Shown piece by piece: positions 6,445 through 6,603 of a DNA stretch of 6,603 nt. The stretch's first letter is position 1. Each line of letters starts with the position of its first letter. The stretch comes from JAZSMS01 sp045536015. Lineage in GTDB: Bacteria; Bacillota; Clostridia; Christensenellales; QALW01. The translations under genes were made by a program, and so were the position numbers. The notes beneath the pieces are model-generated. The model worked only from the letters and a program-made list of their open reading frames with translations. It made no database searches and was not told where the DNA came from. The stretch covers positions 1 through 6,603 of the forward strand of contig JAZSMS010000027.1 of assembly GCA_045536015.1 (NCBI GenBank), read 5' to 3'.

Positions 6445-6603
6445 TTAATTGTTTGCATCAGGAGTGGGGGTTGCTGCAGGAGTGGCTGTAGCTTTGTTTG
6501 TTGTATGAAGATTACCGTACTCCATAGGAGTAAGCGTTGCACTGCTTGCAAACTGCAGGTTCAAGCTTCCTGTAATAGACTGAGCACTTGTTGCCGCTAC
6601 GTC
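6445..6603 (-). CDS. C-terminal end of a third TasA-like secreted protein, 5'-truncated by window edge
   Basis: Only the last 52 codons are in the window, read from 6603 to a TAA at 6447-6445. The visible segment has AQSITGSLNLQFASSAT (residues 7-23), which lines up with AQVLANIQFVADAE at the end of the 333-residue protein downstream and with the KLQFSFEAT terminal strand of TasA as I recall it. After this strand comes a Thr/Pro/Ala-rich tail (TATPAATPTPD, 39-49), as found in extracellular linkers or cell-wall spanners; no LPxTG sorting motif follows. The gap to the next gene is 118 bases and holds an inverted repeat and promoter-like hexamers, so this gene may be in a separate unit or the operon's first member. 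That it is a coding frame is likely; the family call rests on one short stretch. Confidence 0.65.
   Translation of the reverse strand, partial: DVAATSAQSITGSLNLQFASSATLTPMEYGNLHTTNKATATPAATPTPDANN

Overview
The window is AT-rich and reads as a low-GC Bacillota genome, probably an uncultured anaerobic Clostridia-type bacterium. The reasons are an ER-type (SipW-like) signal peptidase with TasA-like exported proteins, clear AGGAG-type ribosome sites, A/T-rich third positions and one-directional packing. The order or genus cannot be fixed from the sequence. All six supportable genes lie on the minus strand, so transcription runs from high to low coordinates. There are no RNA genes, insertion sequences or CRISPR arrays, and no gene-free stretch over about 120 bases.

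Layout in transcription order: (1) 6603-6445, the C-terminal 52 residues of a secreted protein with a TasA-like final strand and a Thr/Pro-rich tail, whose start lies outside the window. (2) 6444-6327, an intergenic region with a 10-bp inverted repeat and two TATAAT hexamers. (3) 6326-5325, a 333-residue exported TasA-like protein. (4) 5240-4419, a 273-residue SipW-type signal peptidase with a long charged cytosolic tail. (5) a 10-bp hairpin in the 37-bp gap. (6) 4381-2792, a 529-residue McrB-like AAA+ NTPase with an N-terminal membrane anchor. (7) 2767-947, a 606-residue protein with an N-terminal globular region weakly resembling DUF2357/McrC-associated proteins and two long coiled coils. 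(8) 941 to the left edge, 313 residues of a second TasA-like exported protein, a paralogue of item 3, cut off by the window edge.

The gaps between items 3 to 8 are 84, 37, 24 and 5 bases, so these five genes probably form one operon. The peptidase should process the exported proteins, as SipW does for TasA. Less expected is the insertion of a McrB-type motor and a coiled-coil partner between the peptidase and one of its likely substrates. McrB-like ATPases usually work with a nuclease in restriction, but here the motor has a membrane anchor and the partner shows no nuclease motif. The working hypothesis is an envelope assembly, export or sensing machine in which a cytosolic motor and scaffold act with a dedicated peptidase and a family of TasA-like surface proteins. 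The protein-family assignments come from visible motifs. The idea of a shared machine is inference from gene order.
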